A DNA stretch of 64,000 bases from JBGMEA01 sp041447245 (GCA_041447245.1 JBGMEA010000026.1:1-64000), one strand, 5' to 3'; shown: positions 8,436-17,339, numbered from the stretch's first letter. Notes: generated by a model not told the origin, from the letters alone. A program made the numbers and translations.

Positions 8436-8586
8436 CGTTTTCCCTCCTTTATCTTAGATTCTGAATGGTAAGAGCATAAAAAAGCTCTTTACCGCATCAG
8501 GATAAAGAGCAAAATAATCTGCTTGCTATTTAACCTCGGCAGGATATTTAAGTTTGCACACCTGCTTTCTGCGGTTTATTTCATTG
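8436..8586 (-). promoter_or_regulatory. L10-type mRNA leader of rplJL
   Basis: The untranslated leader from the promoter at 8593-8621 to rplJ is about 150 nt. It contains a strong hairpin (8484-8510) with a U-run and upstream sequence that could pair alternatively. This position and form fit the autoregulatory L10 leader known in Bacillota. A covariance-model match was not tested. Confidence 0.65.
8478..8510 (-). terminator. Attenuator hairpin in the rplJ leader
   Basis: Minus strand GCTCTTTA (8503-8510) pairs with TAAAGAGC (8484-8491) and is followed by six T, about 40 bases before the rplJ start. It can act as a conditional terminator. Confidence 0.7.
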
Positions 8587-8592
8587 GTATTG

Positions 8593-8621
8593 AGTATATC
8601 ACAAAGATTAAAGCTTTGCAA
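8593..8621 (-). promoter_or_regulatory. Internal promoter for rplJ-rplL
   Basis: Minus strand TTGCAA (8616-8621), 17-bp spacer with TGN, TATACT (8593-8598). It overlaps the 3' end of rplA, so the stalk genes can be expressed separately from rplKA. Confidence 0.7.
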
Positions 8622-9297
8622 CCGACAATTTCACACCGGGACTCATGGTGCTTGCCAAAGTGACACTTTTGAAATATTGACCTTTCGCAGCTGCCGGTTT
8701 CGCTTTTTTAATTGCTTCCACCAACGCATTGACATTTTCCAACAATGCAGCTTCCGTGAAGCTTGCTTTTCCGACCGGGCAATGAATGATGTTTGTCTTA
8801 TCCAGCCTGTATTCGACTTTGCCGGCTTTCACTTCATTGACAGCTTTTGCGACATCCATCGTGACCGATCCTGTTTTCGGGTTCGGCATCAGGCCTCTTG
8901 GGCCGAGCACTTTACCGAGACGTCCGACAAGACCCATCATATCGGGAGTGGCAACGACTGCGTCAAAATCCATCCAGCCTTCTTTCTGGATTTTTTCGAC
9001 CATATCTTCCGCTCCGACAAAATCCGCTCCGGCCGCTTCCGCATCTTTTGCTTTTTCGCCTTTGGCAAATACAAGCACCCGCACAGTTTTTCCCGTACCG
9101 TTCGGAAGCACGATCGCACCGCGAACCTGTTGATCCGCATGTCTGGAATCGACGCCGAGTCGGACGTGCAGTTCGATGGTTTCATCAAATTTTGCCGTAG
9201 CCAATTTTTTTACGAGAGCCGCACCTTCGTCAAATTCATAAAATTTGCCTTTTTCGATCTGCTCTTTTTTCCCGGTATAATTCTTTGTTTTGTTCAT
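8608..9297 (-). CDS. rplA: 50S ribosomal protein L1
   Basis: A 229-residue L1-stalk protein, typical length, that binds 23S rRNA and assists tRNA exit from the E site. Conserved features include the FDEGAALVKKLATAKFDE N-terminal segment, VRLGVDSRHADQQVRG, and the signature VLGPRGLMPNPKTGSVTMD around residues 130-148. It lies 47 bases downstream of rplK in the standard L11-L1 operon. Confidence 0.98.
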   Translation of the reverse strand: MNKTKNYTGKKEQIEKGKFYEFDEGAALVKKLATAKFDETIELHVRLGVDSRHADQQVRGAIVLPNGTGKTVRVLVFAKGEKAKDAEAAGADFVGAEDMVEKIQKEGWMDFDAVVATPDMMGLVGRLGKVLGPRGLMPNPKTGSVTMDVAKAVNEVKAGKVEYRLDKTNIIHCPVGKASFTEAALLENVNALVEAIKKAKPAAAKGQYFKSVTLASTMSPGVKLSVAKL

Positions 9298-9344
9298 GAT
9301 TTTCCTTCCGTGGTGTTACGCCTCCCACAATATCGGCGAATAAA

Positions 9345-9770
9345 TTATTCTGCGATCGTTACGCCCATACTTCTGGCGGTACCTTCCACCATGCTCATGG
9401 CTGCTTCGATGCTTGCCGCATTGATGTCCGGCATTTTAATCGTAGCGATCTCTTTTACCTGTTCTTTTGTGATTTTCCCTACTTTTTGCACATTCGGTTT
9501 TCCGGATCCGCTTTCAATACCGATTGATTTTTTGATCAACACAGCCACCGGCGGAGTTTTGGTCACGAACGTAAACGTGTTATCCTGATAGACTGTGATA
9601 ACGACAGGGACAATCAAGCCAGCCTGTTTTTCCGTTCTTGCATTATATTCTTTGCAGAACTGCATGATATTGACGCCGTGCTGTCCGAGCGCCGGGCCGA
9701 CTGGGGGTGCGGGAGTCGCTTTCCCTGCCGGTATCTGCAGCTTGATCAGACCGATCACTTTCTTTGCCAT
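9345..9770 (-). CDS. rplK: 50S ribosomal protein L11
   Basis: A 141-residue protein of the GTPase-associated centre. The N-terminal domain has the proline-rich PAGKATPAPPVGPALGQHG that contacts translation factors. The C-terminal RNA-binding domain includes IKMPDINAASIEAAMSMVEG. It is directly downstream of nusG (30-bp gap) in the canonical secE-nusG-rplK-rplA order. Confidence 0.98.
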   Translation of the reverse strand: MAKKVIGLIKLQIPAGKATPAPPVGPALGQHGVNIMQFCKEYNARTEKQAGLIVPVVITVYQDNTFTFVTKTPPVAVLIKKSIGIESGSGKPNVQKVGKITKEQVKEIATIKMPDINAASIEAAMSMVEGTARSMGVTIAE

Positions 9771-9800
9771 TGTTATTTCCTCCTGTTACATTCCTAATAA

Positions 9801-10325
9801 CTATAACTTCTTGACCTGAACAAAATCCAGCTCGACAGGTGTTTCTCTTCCGAACATGGAGATATTCACTTTCAGTTTTCGTTTTTCCATATTAATTTCT
9901 TCGATCAAACCGTCAAATCCTTCAAACGGACCGCTGATCACTTTGATCTCATCACCGACCTTCAGATCAATGACAGGCAGTTTTTCTCGTATTCCGAGAT
10001 TCGTCAGTTCATCGTCGGTCAGAGGGACAGGTTTTGATGCAGGTCCCACAAAACCGGTTACTCCACGCGTATTACGTACGACATACCATGATTCATCCGT
10101 CATAAACATTTTCACCAGCACATAACCGGGGAAAATTTTCTTCGCGACCGATTTTCGTACACCGCCTTTGGTTTCTTCCACTTCATGCATGGGCACCACC
10201 ACTTCCAGAATGATGTCTTCCATGTTACGGCTTTGTACGGTTGCTTCAATATTTGCTTTTACTTTATTTTCATAACCCGAATAGGTGTGCGCAACATACC
10301 ATTTTGCACCGTTCGTATCACTCAT
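9801..10325 (-). CDS. nusG: Transcription elongation/antitermination factor NusG
   Basis: A 174-residue factor binding RNA polymerase and coupling transcription to ribosome or Rho. The N-terminal NGN domain starts at KWYVAHTYSGYENKV and includes FPGYVLVKM. The C-terminal KOW domain contains GDEIKVISGPFEGFDGLI. It lies 12 bases downstream of secE. Confidence 0.98.
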   Translation of the reverse strand: MSDTNGAKWYVAHTYSGYENKVKANIEATVQSRNMEDIILEVVVPMHEVEETKGGVRKSVAKKIFPGYVLVKMFMTDESWYVVRNTRGVTGFVGPASKPVPLTDDELTNLGIREKLPVIDLKVGDEIKVISGPFEGFDGLIEEINMEKRKLKVNISMFGRETPVELDFVQVKKL

Positions 10326-10337
10326 TCTTTCACGTCC

Positions 10338-10637
10338 TTAACCCAAATTGTAGATCAGATTTGTCAGATATGAAAAAACCGTATCGAAAAAATAGATCAC
10401 GACAGTAAAAACAGCAATGATCAAAATAACGATACCCGTGCTTTTCATTAATTCCTTGCCTGTGGGCCACGTTACTTTTTTCAGTTCGTTATAAGCACCT
10501 ACAAAGTAATTAACCAAGCCTTTGACCCATCTGATCAGAAAAAACTGTTTTTTTGCAGCCGGTTTTGCAGACGATTTCTGTACGGACTTCGCTTTCGGTT
10601 TCGTCTTGGAAGACGCATTCGGGGTTTGTTTTGCCAT
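10338..10637 (-). CDS. secE: Preprotein translocase subunit SecE
   Basis: A 99-residue single-span SecE. A Lys/Ala-rich cytoplasmic N-terminus (1-30) precedes the amphipathic helix with YNELKKVTWPTGKELMKST, the family hallmark, and one C-terminal TM helix (GIVILIIAVFTVVIYFF). It stabilises SecY in the membrane. The start at MAKQ is chosen because GGGAGG lies 10 bases upstream; a longer frame extending to 10658 has no better site. It sits between rpmG and nusG as in most Bacillota. Confidence 0.95.
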   Translation of the reverse strand: MAKQTPNASSKTKPKAKSVQKSSAKPAAKKQFFLIRWVKGLVNYFVGAYNELKKVTWPTGKELMKSTGIVILIIAVFTVVIYFFDTVFSYLTNLIYNLG

Positions 10638-10663
10638 TAGGTAACCTCCCTGCCGCAAAGCGG

Positions 10664-10813
10664 TTATTTTGTTTCTTTATGCAGTGTATGTGTCTTACAG
10701 AACTTGCAATATTTTTTCAGTTCCATTCTTTCTTTGGGTCGGTCTTTGTTTTTCATTGTGTCATAGTTTCTCTGTTTGCATTCTGTGCATGCCAACGTTA
10801 CTTTTACTCTCAT
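10664..10813 (-). CDS. rpmG: 50S ribosomal protein L33
   Basis: A 49-residue protein, MRVKVTLACTEC at the start, with the zinc-binding pairs C9-T-E-C12 and C36-K-F-C39, i.e. the Zn-containing (C+) form of L33. It is the first gene of the rpmG-secE-nusG-rplK-rplA group and is preceded by a clear promoter at 10888-10915. Confidence 0.95.
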   Translation of the reverse strand: MRVKVTLACTECKQRNYDTMKNKDRPKERMELKKYCKFCKTHTLHKETK

Positions 10814-10887
10814 TTTTTCACACCCTTATATTATAAATTTTGGATCTGTATGCTCACGAAAAAAAGGCTTTTCCGCCTTGCAGAATT

Positions 10888-10915
10888 ATTATAGCACGAC
10901 CTGCAGAAAATGCAA
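10888..10915 (-). promoter_or_regulatory. Promoter of the rpmG-secE-nusG-rplKA operon
   Basis: Minus strand TTGCAT (10910-10915), 16-bp spacer ending TGC, perfect TATAAT (10888-10893). Confidence 0.75.
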
Positions 10916-10933
10916 GTCTTTTCTCGGTTTTTA

Positions 10934-10962
10934 TTGATTAATGCATCCATTTGTTTTAAGAT
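10934..10962 (+). promoter_or_regulatory. Promoter of the CPBP protease gene
   Basis: TTGATT (10934-10939), 17-bp spacer, TAAGAT (10957-10962). It is divergent from the rpmG promoter 20 bases away. Confidence 0.6.
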
Positions 10963-10994
10963 ACACACATGCAAGAAAATTGAACGGAGTATTT

Positions 10995-11858
10995 ATGAAT
11001 CCGAACAAACCTCAGACCGGCTTTTCAAAATCGCTGTATTGTTTTGTTCCGCTGCTGATTTATATCGGTATCAGCTATGTGATCGCTGCCATTTATGAAA
11101 TGTTTCTGGCCGTCACATTGATGGCCGGTAACCCGAATCTGTCTGTCGACGAACTGAAAAACAGCGTTATCAACGAAGCAACGGCACAAAATTCAAAGCT
11201 GATGATTGCAATATCCGTTGTTGTTCTGATTGTAATGGGAATTCTTTTTCTTAAAAAGGAATTCCGTTCATTTGATCAAAATTATCAGAATCGTATCCGT
11301 CCGCTTGAATATTTGGGTACTATCGGATTAAGTATCGGAGTTTTCATCGCGGTCACAATCATCATTCAAATCTTATATTCCATATTCGGAAATACGGCGC
11401 TGTTCTCCAGTTACACCGATACCATGGAGTTGCTGCTGCAGGATAAATTTTGGATCAATCTGTTGTCGGTCGGGATATTGGCTCCGATCAGTGAAGAGTT
11501 ACTGTTCCGCGGACTTATTTTTAATCGTATGCGCTATTATATGCATGAAAATTATGCCATTGTCTTCTCTTCTCTGGTATTTGCATTGATGCATGCTCCG
11601 ACGGTCATTCAAATTATCTATGCTTTTTTGCTCGGATGCGTGTTATCCTATGCTTATTCAAAGTTCGAGAATATTCTCGTGCCGATTCTGATCCATATGG
11701 TTTTCAATCTTTCCAATTTCCCGTTTATGACAAATGCGCTGAAAAACTTCCCGTCAACCGTTGCGCAATCGCTGCTTTACTACGGATTGGGCGTGGTATT
11801 ATGCGCAGTCGGATTGCGCATGCTGATCAAAAAACGAAAGCCTGCCACAAAATTATAA
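10995..11858 (+). CDS. CPBP-family intramembrane metalloprotease (CAAX/Abi-like)
   Basis: A 287-residue polytopic membrane protein with about eight hydrophobic segments. The three CPBP glutamate/histidine motifs are intact: SEELLFRGLIFNRM (EExxxR, about residue 183), FALMHA (FxxxH) and HMVFNLSNF (HxxxN). Relatives are membrane proteases related to Rce1 and to bacteriocin-immunity proteins; the substrate is unknown. The start chosen is ATG at 10995, preceded by ACGGAG; a longer frame reaches back to 10941 but overlaps the promoter. It is monocistronic, with a terminator at 11881-11911. Confidence 0.88.
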   Translation: MNPNKPQTGFSKSLYCFVPLLIYIGISYVIAAIYEMFLAVTLMAGNPNLSVDELKNSVINEATAQNSKLMIAISVVVLIVMGILFLKKEFRSFDQNYQNRIRPLEYLGTIGLSIGVFIAVTIIIQILYSIFGNTALFSSYTDTMELLLQDKFWINLLSVGILAPISEELLFRGLIFNRMRYYMHENYAIVFSSLVFALMHAPTVIQIIYAFLLGCVLSYAYSKFENILVPILIHMVFNLSNFPFMTNALKNFPSTVAQSLLYYGLGVVLCAVGLRMLIKKRKPATKL

Positions 11859-11880
11859 CAGGGCTATTTCCACGTTCAGA

Positions 11881-11911
11881 AACGGCAGAATCAAAAATTT
11901 GCCGTTTTTTG
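11881..11911 (+). terminator. Terminator after the CPBP gene
   Basis: Stem AACGGCA/TGCCGTT followed by T6. Confidence 0.85.
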
Positions 11912-11943
11912 CTTTCATCAAGCAGTTTGCGATACTTGTATAC

Positions 11944-11972
11944 TTGCAAATCCAACCGTTTCCCTTTATAAT
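11944..11972 (+). promoter_or_regulatory. rel promoter
   Basis: TTGCAA (11944-11949), 17-bp spacer, TATAAT (11967-11972), 56 bases before the rel start. Confidence 0.8.
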
Positions 11973-12027
11973 ATAAAGTTACAAACAACTAATTCCAAAT
12001 GCATATTTTGTGAGAAAGGGCGACTGT

Positions 12028-14178
12028 ATGATGGCGACAATTGATGATGTAAAACAACTGGTATCCGAATATAATCCGACAGCCGACCTGGCGTTGCTGC
12101 AGTCTGCCTATGAGTTTGCGGAAGAAGCGCATTCCAGCCAAACCAGGCTGAGCGGTGAAGCATACATTACACATCCCGTTGAAATCGCATTTATCCTTGC
12201 CGGATTGAAGATGGATTTGCCGACGATCATAGCCGGAATTCTTCATGATGTCGTCGAGGATACTAAATATACCTATAAAGACATTCAGGATCGATTCGGC
12301 AAAGAAGTTGCCGATCTGGTTGACGGCGTAACAAAAATCACCAAATTGGAATACTCCAATAAAGAAGATCAACAGGCGGAGTCCTTCCGCAAAATGTTTA
12401 TCGCGATGGCAAACGACATTCGTGTAATCATTATCAAACTTGCCGACAGACTCCACAATATGAGAACCTTGTCCGCGATGAGCAAAGAAAAACAGATTTC
12501 GAAATCCACCGAGACGCTTGATATTTATGCGCCGATTGCGCATCGTCTCGGTATTTTTAAAATCAAATGGGAATTCGAAGATTTGGCTCTGCGGTATCTG
12601 GAACCGGAACAATATTATCAGCTGGTTGAAAAAGTCGCTCAGAAACGGCAGGAACGGGAAGCATATATCGGCAACGTCATCGATGTACTCAGCCAAAAAC
12701 TGGACAAAGAATCCATTAAATATTCCATTGAAGGCAGACCGAAACATTTTTACAGCATTTACAGAAAAATGCTGAACGGCAAAAATTTCAGTGAAATTTA
12801 CGATCTGATCGCAATTCGAGTGCTTGTAGACAGTGTCAATGACTGCTACGCGGTGCTTGGTTGGGTGCATACTTTATGGAAACCGATCCCGGGCAGAATC
12901 AAAGATTATATCGCCATGCCAAAACCGAACATGTATCAGTCGCTGCATACCACCGTCATCGGGCCCGGAGGATCCCCCGTCGAAATTCAGATCCGCACAA
13001 AAGAAATGCATCAGATTGCAGAATACGGGATTGCTGCTCATTGGAAATATAAAGAGGGAAAACAAGGCACCGATGAGTTGGGAGAACGACTTCGCTGGCT
13101 TTGGGAGCTCAAAGAACTGGATCAGGAAGTGCAGGACTCTGACGAGTTCATGGACGCAGTCAAAAAAGATCTTTATACCGACGAAGTATTCGTGTTTACC
13201 CCGAAGGGGAAAGTGATTGAACTTCCGACGGGAGCAACACCGATCGACTTTGCATATCGCATCCATTCCGATATCGGCAACAAATGTGTCGGGGCAAAAG
13301 TAAACGGAAAGATTATCCCGCTCAACGCAAAACTGAAAACAGGCGATATTGTCGAAGTCATTACGAATCCGGCTTCCAAAGGACCCAGCAGAGATTGGCT
13401 GAAAGTCGTCGTAAGCACACATGCAAAAAACAAAATCCGCAGTCATTTCCGAAAAGCAGACAAAGAAGAGAACGTTCAGAAGGGCAAAGACATTCTGGAA
13501 CGCGAAGTCAAACACGCGAAACTGAATCTGAACGATATCGTCAAAAACGAATATGCTGACTTTATATTCAAACGGTTTAATATCACAAGTTGGGATGACC
13601 TATATTCCTCCATCGGCTACGGAGGAATCAGAGCTGGATATGTCATTCAACGCGTCAAAGAAAATTACAAGCAGGATTTCCCCGAAGAAGAGGTTTCAAT
13701 TCCGATTATCTCGGCACCGAAGCATGGGGACAAAGGACAAGCGGTAAACGTGCAGGGGCACAATGATCTCGCAGTGAAATTTGCAAAATGCTGTATGCCG
13801 GTACCCGGCGACAACATCATGGGATATATCACCAGAGGCAGAGGAATTTCCGTCCATCGAGCTGACTGCATCAATATCAAAAATACAAATGATACGGATC
13901 GCCTGATTGAAGTAAATTGGGTATCGGAAAGCCCGATCAGCGAAAAATTTTCTGCAGAAATCATCATCAAGGCATCGGATCGCAAAGGATTGCTGAGCGA
14001 TATCAGCACGACGATCAGCAACGAAGGCATCAGTATCACAGGGATGACGGTCAAGACTCAAAAAGACGGATCGGCGTTCATGAATATGGATGTCATCATC
14101 CAAAACACAAAGCAGGTCGACAAACTGCTCGGAAAAATCTCCGTAATCAGCGGAGTAACCAGTGTTTATCGTATCTGA
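12028..14178 (+). CDS. relA: Bifunctional (p)ppGpp synthetase/hydrolase, Rel/SpoT family
   Basis: A 716-residue long RSH enzyme that makes and degrades the stringent-response alarmone. Order of domains: HD hydrolase (THPVEIAFIL, ILHDVVEDT, residues 40-190), RelA/SpoT synthetase (YSIEGRPKHFYSIYRKM, IYDLIAIRVLV, EIQIRTKEMHQIAEYGIAAHWKYK pieces, to about 370), TGS (VFVFTPKGKVIELPTGATPIDFAY shortened here), a helical/zinc-finger region with CCMPVPGD, and a C-terminal ACT domain. Both catalytic halves look intact, so it is likely bifunctional. The start at ATG 12028 follows AAAGGG; the upstream GTG at 12010 lacks a site. Confidence 0.95.
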   Translation: MMATIDDVKQLVSEYNPTADLALLQSAYEFAEEAHSSQTRLSGEAYITHPVEIAFILAGLKMDLPTIIAGILHDVVEDTKYTYKDIQDRFGKEVADLVDGVTKITKLEYSNKEDQQAESFRKMFIAMANDIRVIIIKLADRLHNMRTLSAMSKEKQISKSTETLDIYAPIAHRLGIFKIKWEFEDLALRYLEPEQYYQLVEKVAQKRQEREAYIGNVIDVLSQKLDKESIKYSIEGRPKHFYSIYRKMLNGKNFSEIYDLIAIRVLVDSVNDCYAVLGWVHTLWKPIPGRIKDYIAMPKPNMYQSLHTTVIGPGGSPVEIQIRTKEMHQIAEYGIAAHWKYKEGKQGTDELGERLRWLWELKELDQEVQDSDEFMDAVKKDLYTDEVFVFTPKGKVIELPTGATPIDFAYRIHSDIGNKCVGAKVNGKIIPLNAKLKTGDIVEVITNPASKGPSRDWLKVVVSTHAKNKIRSHFRKADKEENVQKGKDILEREVKHAKLNLNDIVKNEYADFIFKRFNITSWDDLYSSIGYGGIRAGYVIQRVKENYKQDFPEEEVSIPIISAPKHGDKGQAVNVQGHNDLAVKFAKCCMPVPGDNIMGYITRGRGISVHRADCINIKNTNDTDRLIEVNWVSESPISEKFSAEIIIKASDRKGLLSDISTTISNEGISITGMTVKTQKDGSAFMNMDVIIQNTKQVDKLLGKISVISGVTSVYRI

Positions 14179-14214
14179 TTCAATCAATTCCGGTATGGAC
14201 TGCGGAGGGATGGA

Positions 14215-14772
14215 ATGAAAGAAGCATTTCTGATTGTGGACATGAGCAATGATTTTGTGGACGATAAGGGTTCGCTCACTGCAGGCAAACCAGCACAGGC
14301 AATCGTGCCCGCAATAATCGACACACTTGAAAAAATGAATGCAAATCATGACCTGATTGTATTCTGCATGGATGATCACAAAGAAAACGACGAACATTTT
14401 CTGCTTTGGACGCCACACAACGTCAGCGGCACATGGGGGGCGCAGCTTTACGGAGAAATCGGAAGCTGGTATGAAGCCCACAAAAAGCAGCCGAATGTTC
14501 TTTTTTTGAAGAAAAGCGAGTATGACGCCTTTTACGAAACAGACCTGTGTCGGATACTGAAAAGCCATGGCATCGACACCGTGAGGGTTGCGGGTGTCTG
14601 CACGGACATCTGCGTATTCAACACGGTGTATGGCGCATACAAATGCGGGTTGAAAACCATCGTGTCGGGAAACGAGTGCGCAACATTCACGTCCAATCAC
14701 GACGTGTTTCTCAATCAGATGAATCTGATTTATAAGACGGAGATTATCGTAGATATTCCTCCGATCGGATAA
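14215..14772 (+). CDS. Cysteine hydrolase of the isochorismatase/nicotinamidase family
   Basis: A 185-residue cytoplasmic hydrolase with the family triad: Asp in LIVDMSNDF (about residue 9), Lys in FLKKSEYDAF (about 99) and the nucleophilic Cys in AGVCTDICVF (about 127). The cis-peptide region around VAGVCTD is typical. Candidates for its substrate include nicotinamide or related amides, but sequence alone does not decide. It lies 36 bases after rel with GGAGGG before the ATG and may be cotranscribed. Confidence 0.85.
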   Translation: MKEAFLIVDMSNDFVDDKGSLTAGKPAQAIVPAIIDTLEKMNANHDLIVFCMDDHKENDEHFLLWTPHNVSGTWGAQLYGEIGSWYEAHKKQPNVLFLKKSEYDAFYETDLCRILKSHGIDTVRVAGVCTDICVFNTVYGAYKCGLKTIVSGNECATFTSNHDVFLNQMNLIYKTEIIVDIPPIG

Positions 14773-14846
14773 ACCTCTGCGATGTTAGCTATCGAAGGAT
14801 TCTATCTGTTTGATATTGCTCACTTGCTTTTTTGAACATACATAAG

Positions 14847-14870
14847 AAAACCCACCTCAAATAAGGTGGG
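14847..14870 (-). terminator. Terminator of the 14.9-kb membrane/zinc-ribbon gene
   Basis: Minus strand stem CCCACCT/AGGTGGG with a six-base loop, then TTTTC. Confidence 0.75.
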
Positions 14871-14899
14871 GCATTTAATCTGGCAGTCTATATGTAATA

Positions 14900-15727
14900 C
14901 TATTCGTCGGCATGTACATACCCACATTGTGGACATACATTTTCATGCACAGAATATCCAGAATATTTACACTTTGGACAAACCGTGTAGCGCAACCTAT
15001 CAGAAGCGATTTTTAACTGTCGTTGAATTTCTGGGTATGTTTCTTTGACAAAATTTAAATATTCATCGCTTACAATTTCTCCGTGTATACCGCGATTTGC
15101 AATTTTACTAACCTGACCAATCAAATCACATGTCGTTCCGTTGATTAACTCGGCGCGGTTTAGTATTTCTGCCATCTTCATTATAGATATTTTGTTTTCA
15201 TAACCCAATTTTTCACACAATTCCCGTAATGCCATTTCTGTTCCGAGACGTGCTTTGAATAAATACAATGTTTTTTCGTTATTGTACATTTGATCATCAC
15301 TCATTGAGATCTCTGTGTTTGGAGTTGTTTTTTGCAATTCACTAACCATCTGAAGAAGTTCTTCAATCTTCTGTTCTGAGGGTAACGATCCATTTGTAAA
15401 ACTAAAATTATTCGCAATTGAATTATTTAGTTGAATTTGTGTAAGCTGAGTTTGAAGATTTTGCAAAGATACCTTGACTTCCTCCTTTGCTTTTTCAACT
15501 TCCTTCTTCAATTTTACACCTAATAGTTCAACTTCAGAAAACAAAGGGAGAATGAGAAGGACGATCCATATAATAAAAATAAGATTTCGAACATTTAAAC
15601 TGTTTAAGTCATAAATATCCTTTCGATTAAAAAAAACATATATCGAACTACCAATAAAAAGGCTAATATACCACCATTTACTCTTGATTTTATCTAATAA
15701 TTTTTCATGCCATTTCGAATTATTCAC
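14900..15727 (-). CDS. Two-TM, coiled-coil protein with C-terminal zinc ribbon (unknown function)
   Basis: A 275-residue protein not assignable to a named family. Order: two TM helices near residues 20-70, a coiled coil with repeated E/K/Q heptads (residues 75-110), a helical domain with ARLGTEMALRELCEKLGYE and IANRGIHGEIVSDEY that resembles DUF4145/HEPN-like helical folds, and a C-terminal zinc ribbon with CPKC and CPQC. The frame opens earlier (ATG 15757), but that ATG overlaps a TATACT -10 box; GTG at 15727 has GAGGTG before it and is preferred. The DNA is visibly AT-richer than its neighbours, suggesting horizontal acquisition. Confidence 0.6.
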   Translation of the reverse strand: MNNSKWHEKLLDKIKSKWWYISLFIGSSIYVFFNRKDIYDLNSLNVRNLIFIIWIVLLILPLFSEVELLGVKLKKEVEKAKEEVKVSLQNLQTQLTQIQLNNSIANNFSFTNGSLPSEQKIEELLQMVSELQKTTPNTEISMSDDQMYNNEKTLYLFKARLGTEMALRELCEKLGYENKISIMKMAEILNRAELINGTTCDLIGQVSKIANRGIHGEIVSDEYLNFVKETYPEIQRQLKIASDRLRYTVCPKCKYSGYSVHENVCPQCGYVHADE

Positions 15728-15833
15728 CCTATTCACCTCAAAAATAGTATACCACATTCATTTATTTCGGTCACAATAAAAGTTGTTTTTGTATACAAAG
15801 CACAAAGTTAGATTAAGCGTTTCAGATCAACAT

Positions 15834-15866
15834 AAAAGAGTATCGCATCACGCGATACTCTTTTTA
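15834..15866 (-). terminator. Terminator of the cupin gene
   Basis: Stem AAGAGTATCGC/GCGATACTCTT (11 bp, 5-base loop) with A/T runs on both sides, so it may work in both directions. Confidence 0.85.
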
Positions 15867-16196
15867 ATCGACTGGAAAGACTACCACAAGAAACATCTTG
15901 AATTGCTCGCTTGCATAGACCGCATGCGGTTTTTTCGCCGGCATGACGATCGATTCCCCTTCATTTAACATATAGGACGTCCCGTCGATTGTGATTTTTC
16001 CTTCCCCGTCCAAACAAGTGACCATTGCGTCCCCACCTGATTCGTGCGAACTGATTTCTTCACCTTTATCAAACGCAAACAAGGTCAAGCTGATCGCACC
16101 ATTCTGTGCGAGCGTTTTACTGACCACCTGCCCTTTCTGATAGGAAACCTGATTACCGAGATTCAGAACAGTTTCAGCATCAATATTTTTTAACAT
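15864..16196 (-). CDS. Small cupin-domain protein
   Basis: A 110-residue single-domain RmlC-like cupin. It has the first cupin motif region around EEISSHESGGDAMVTCLDGEG and the second around PAKKPHAVYA, giving possible His/Glu metal ligands. Such proteins often bind a metal or act as small sensors or isomerases; the substrate is unknown. The ATG at 16196 follows AAGGAGATG; an ATG nine bases upstream falls inside that site and is rejected. It lies 37 bases downstream of msrAB and may be in the same transcript. Confidence 0.82.
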   Translation of the reverse strand: MLKNIDAETVLNLGNQVSYQKGQVVSKTLAQNGAISLTLFAFDKGEEISSHESGGDAMVTCLDGEGKITIDGTSYMLNEGESIVMPAKKPHAVYASEQFKMFLVVVFPVD

Positions 16197-16232
16197 AATG
16201 ATCATCTCCTTCCTTACACGAAAATCCTCTTC

Positions 16233-17225
16233 TTAATTTACAAACGGTATGTATTTCTCATAACCTTCTTTCTTCATCGCTTCAAGCGGAATAAAACGAA
16301 GCGCCGCGCTGTTGATGCAGTATCGCAGCCCTCCCCGATCTCGCGGTCCGTCCGTAAAAACATGCCCGAGATGGCTGTCTCCCGATTTGCTGCGCACTTC
16401 CGTGCGGTTCATACCGTGAGAACGGTCATTTTTTTCTTGGACAAGCGAACCGTCGATGGGTTTTGAAAAGCTCGGCCACCCGCAGCCCGATTCGAACTTA
16501 TCGCTTGAAACAAAAAGCGGCTCACCCGTTGTGATATCCACATAGATTCCTTTTTCGTAATGATCAAAATATTCGTTTTGAAACGGCATTTCCGTTGCAC
16601 TGTGCTGCGTCACTTCGTATTGCAACGGAGTGAGGGTTTGCTTGAGTTCCTCGTCCCCGGGCTTGCTGTATTTTTCCCCCGAAGGCGGCGCAGGAATCTT
16701 CGAAAAATCGACGTGGCAATATCCGCCGGGATTTTTTTCAAGATATTTCTGATGATATTCTTCCGCTTCGTAATAATGAATGAGCGGTATGACTTCCGTC
16801 ACAATCGGTTTTTTGTATTGTTTCTGAATTTCGTCAACAACGGCACGGATAATCGGAAGATCATCCGCATCAGTATAATAAATACCCGTGCGGTATTGTC
16901 TGCCGATATCGTTTCCTTGTCGGTTCAACACGGTAGGGTCAATGATATCAAAGAAATAACGCAACAGCTGATCCAGACCGACTCTTGACGGATCGTAACG
17001 GACATGTACGGTTTCTGCATGTTCGGTTTGTTTCAGATCATGATAGGTCGGATGTTCTGTTTTTCCGTTCGCATAACCAACACTTGTTTCCGCCACGCCG
17101 TAAATGCGGGCAAAATATGCCTCTGTCCCCCAAAAGCAACCACCCGCCAACCAGATATCTTTGAGCTTGTCCGAATCAAACGACAGGTTAAGATTCGGGT
17201 TGTCCGGTAAATTCATGGTTCGCAT
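16233..17225 (-). CDS. msrAB: Bifunctional peptide methionine sulfoxide reductase MsrA/MsrB
   Basis: A 330-residue fusion. MsrA is residues 20-175 with the catalytic Cys in AGGCFWGTEAYF (about 30). MsrB is residues 195-330 with GCGWPSF and the catalytic Cys in RYCINSAALRF. The two halves reduce the S and R epimers of methionine sulfoxide in oxidised proteins, using thioredoxin. No signal peptide is present, so it is cytoplasmic. The start follows AGGAGGA. The fusion order A-B is common in anaerobic Bacillota. Confidence 0.96.
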   Translation of the reverse strand: MRTMNLPDNPNLNLSFDSDKLKDIWLAGGCFWGTEAYFARIYGVAETSVGYANGKTEHPTYHDLKQTEHAETVHVRYDPSRVGLDQLLRYFFDIIDPTVLNRQGNDIGRQYRTGIYYTDADDLPIIRAVVDEIQKQYKKPIVTEVIPLIHYYEAEEYHQKYLEKNPGGYCHVDFSKIPAPPSGEKYSKPGDEELKQTLTPLQYEVTQHSATEMPFQNEYFDHYEKGIYVDITTGEPLFVSSDKFESGCGWPSFSKPIDGSLVQEKNDRSHGMNRTEVRSKSGDSHLGHVFTDGPRDRGGLRYCINSAALRFIPLEAMKKEGYEKYIPFVN

Positions 17226-17310
17226 AAATTCTTTCCTCCTTAACAGATCGCAGAATCAATATAACTATTTTATCATAACTGAAATATAATCTGCCATGTA
17301 TTTCAATCTA

Positions 17311-17339
17311 TTGTTTTTAATCTCAAATAAGTTTAATAT
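17311..17339 (+). promoter_or_regulatory. Possible promoter of the aldehyde dehydrogenase gene
   Basis: TTGTTT (17311-17316), 17-bp spacer, TAATAT (17334-17339), 35 bases before the start codon. Confidence 0.5.

Noticed and set aside
8554..9588. Long plus-strand frame opposite rplA and rplK
   Set aside because: Antisense shadow of ribosomal protein genes with biased codons; no RBS, Cys/Phe/Arg-rich low-quality product.
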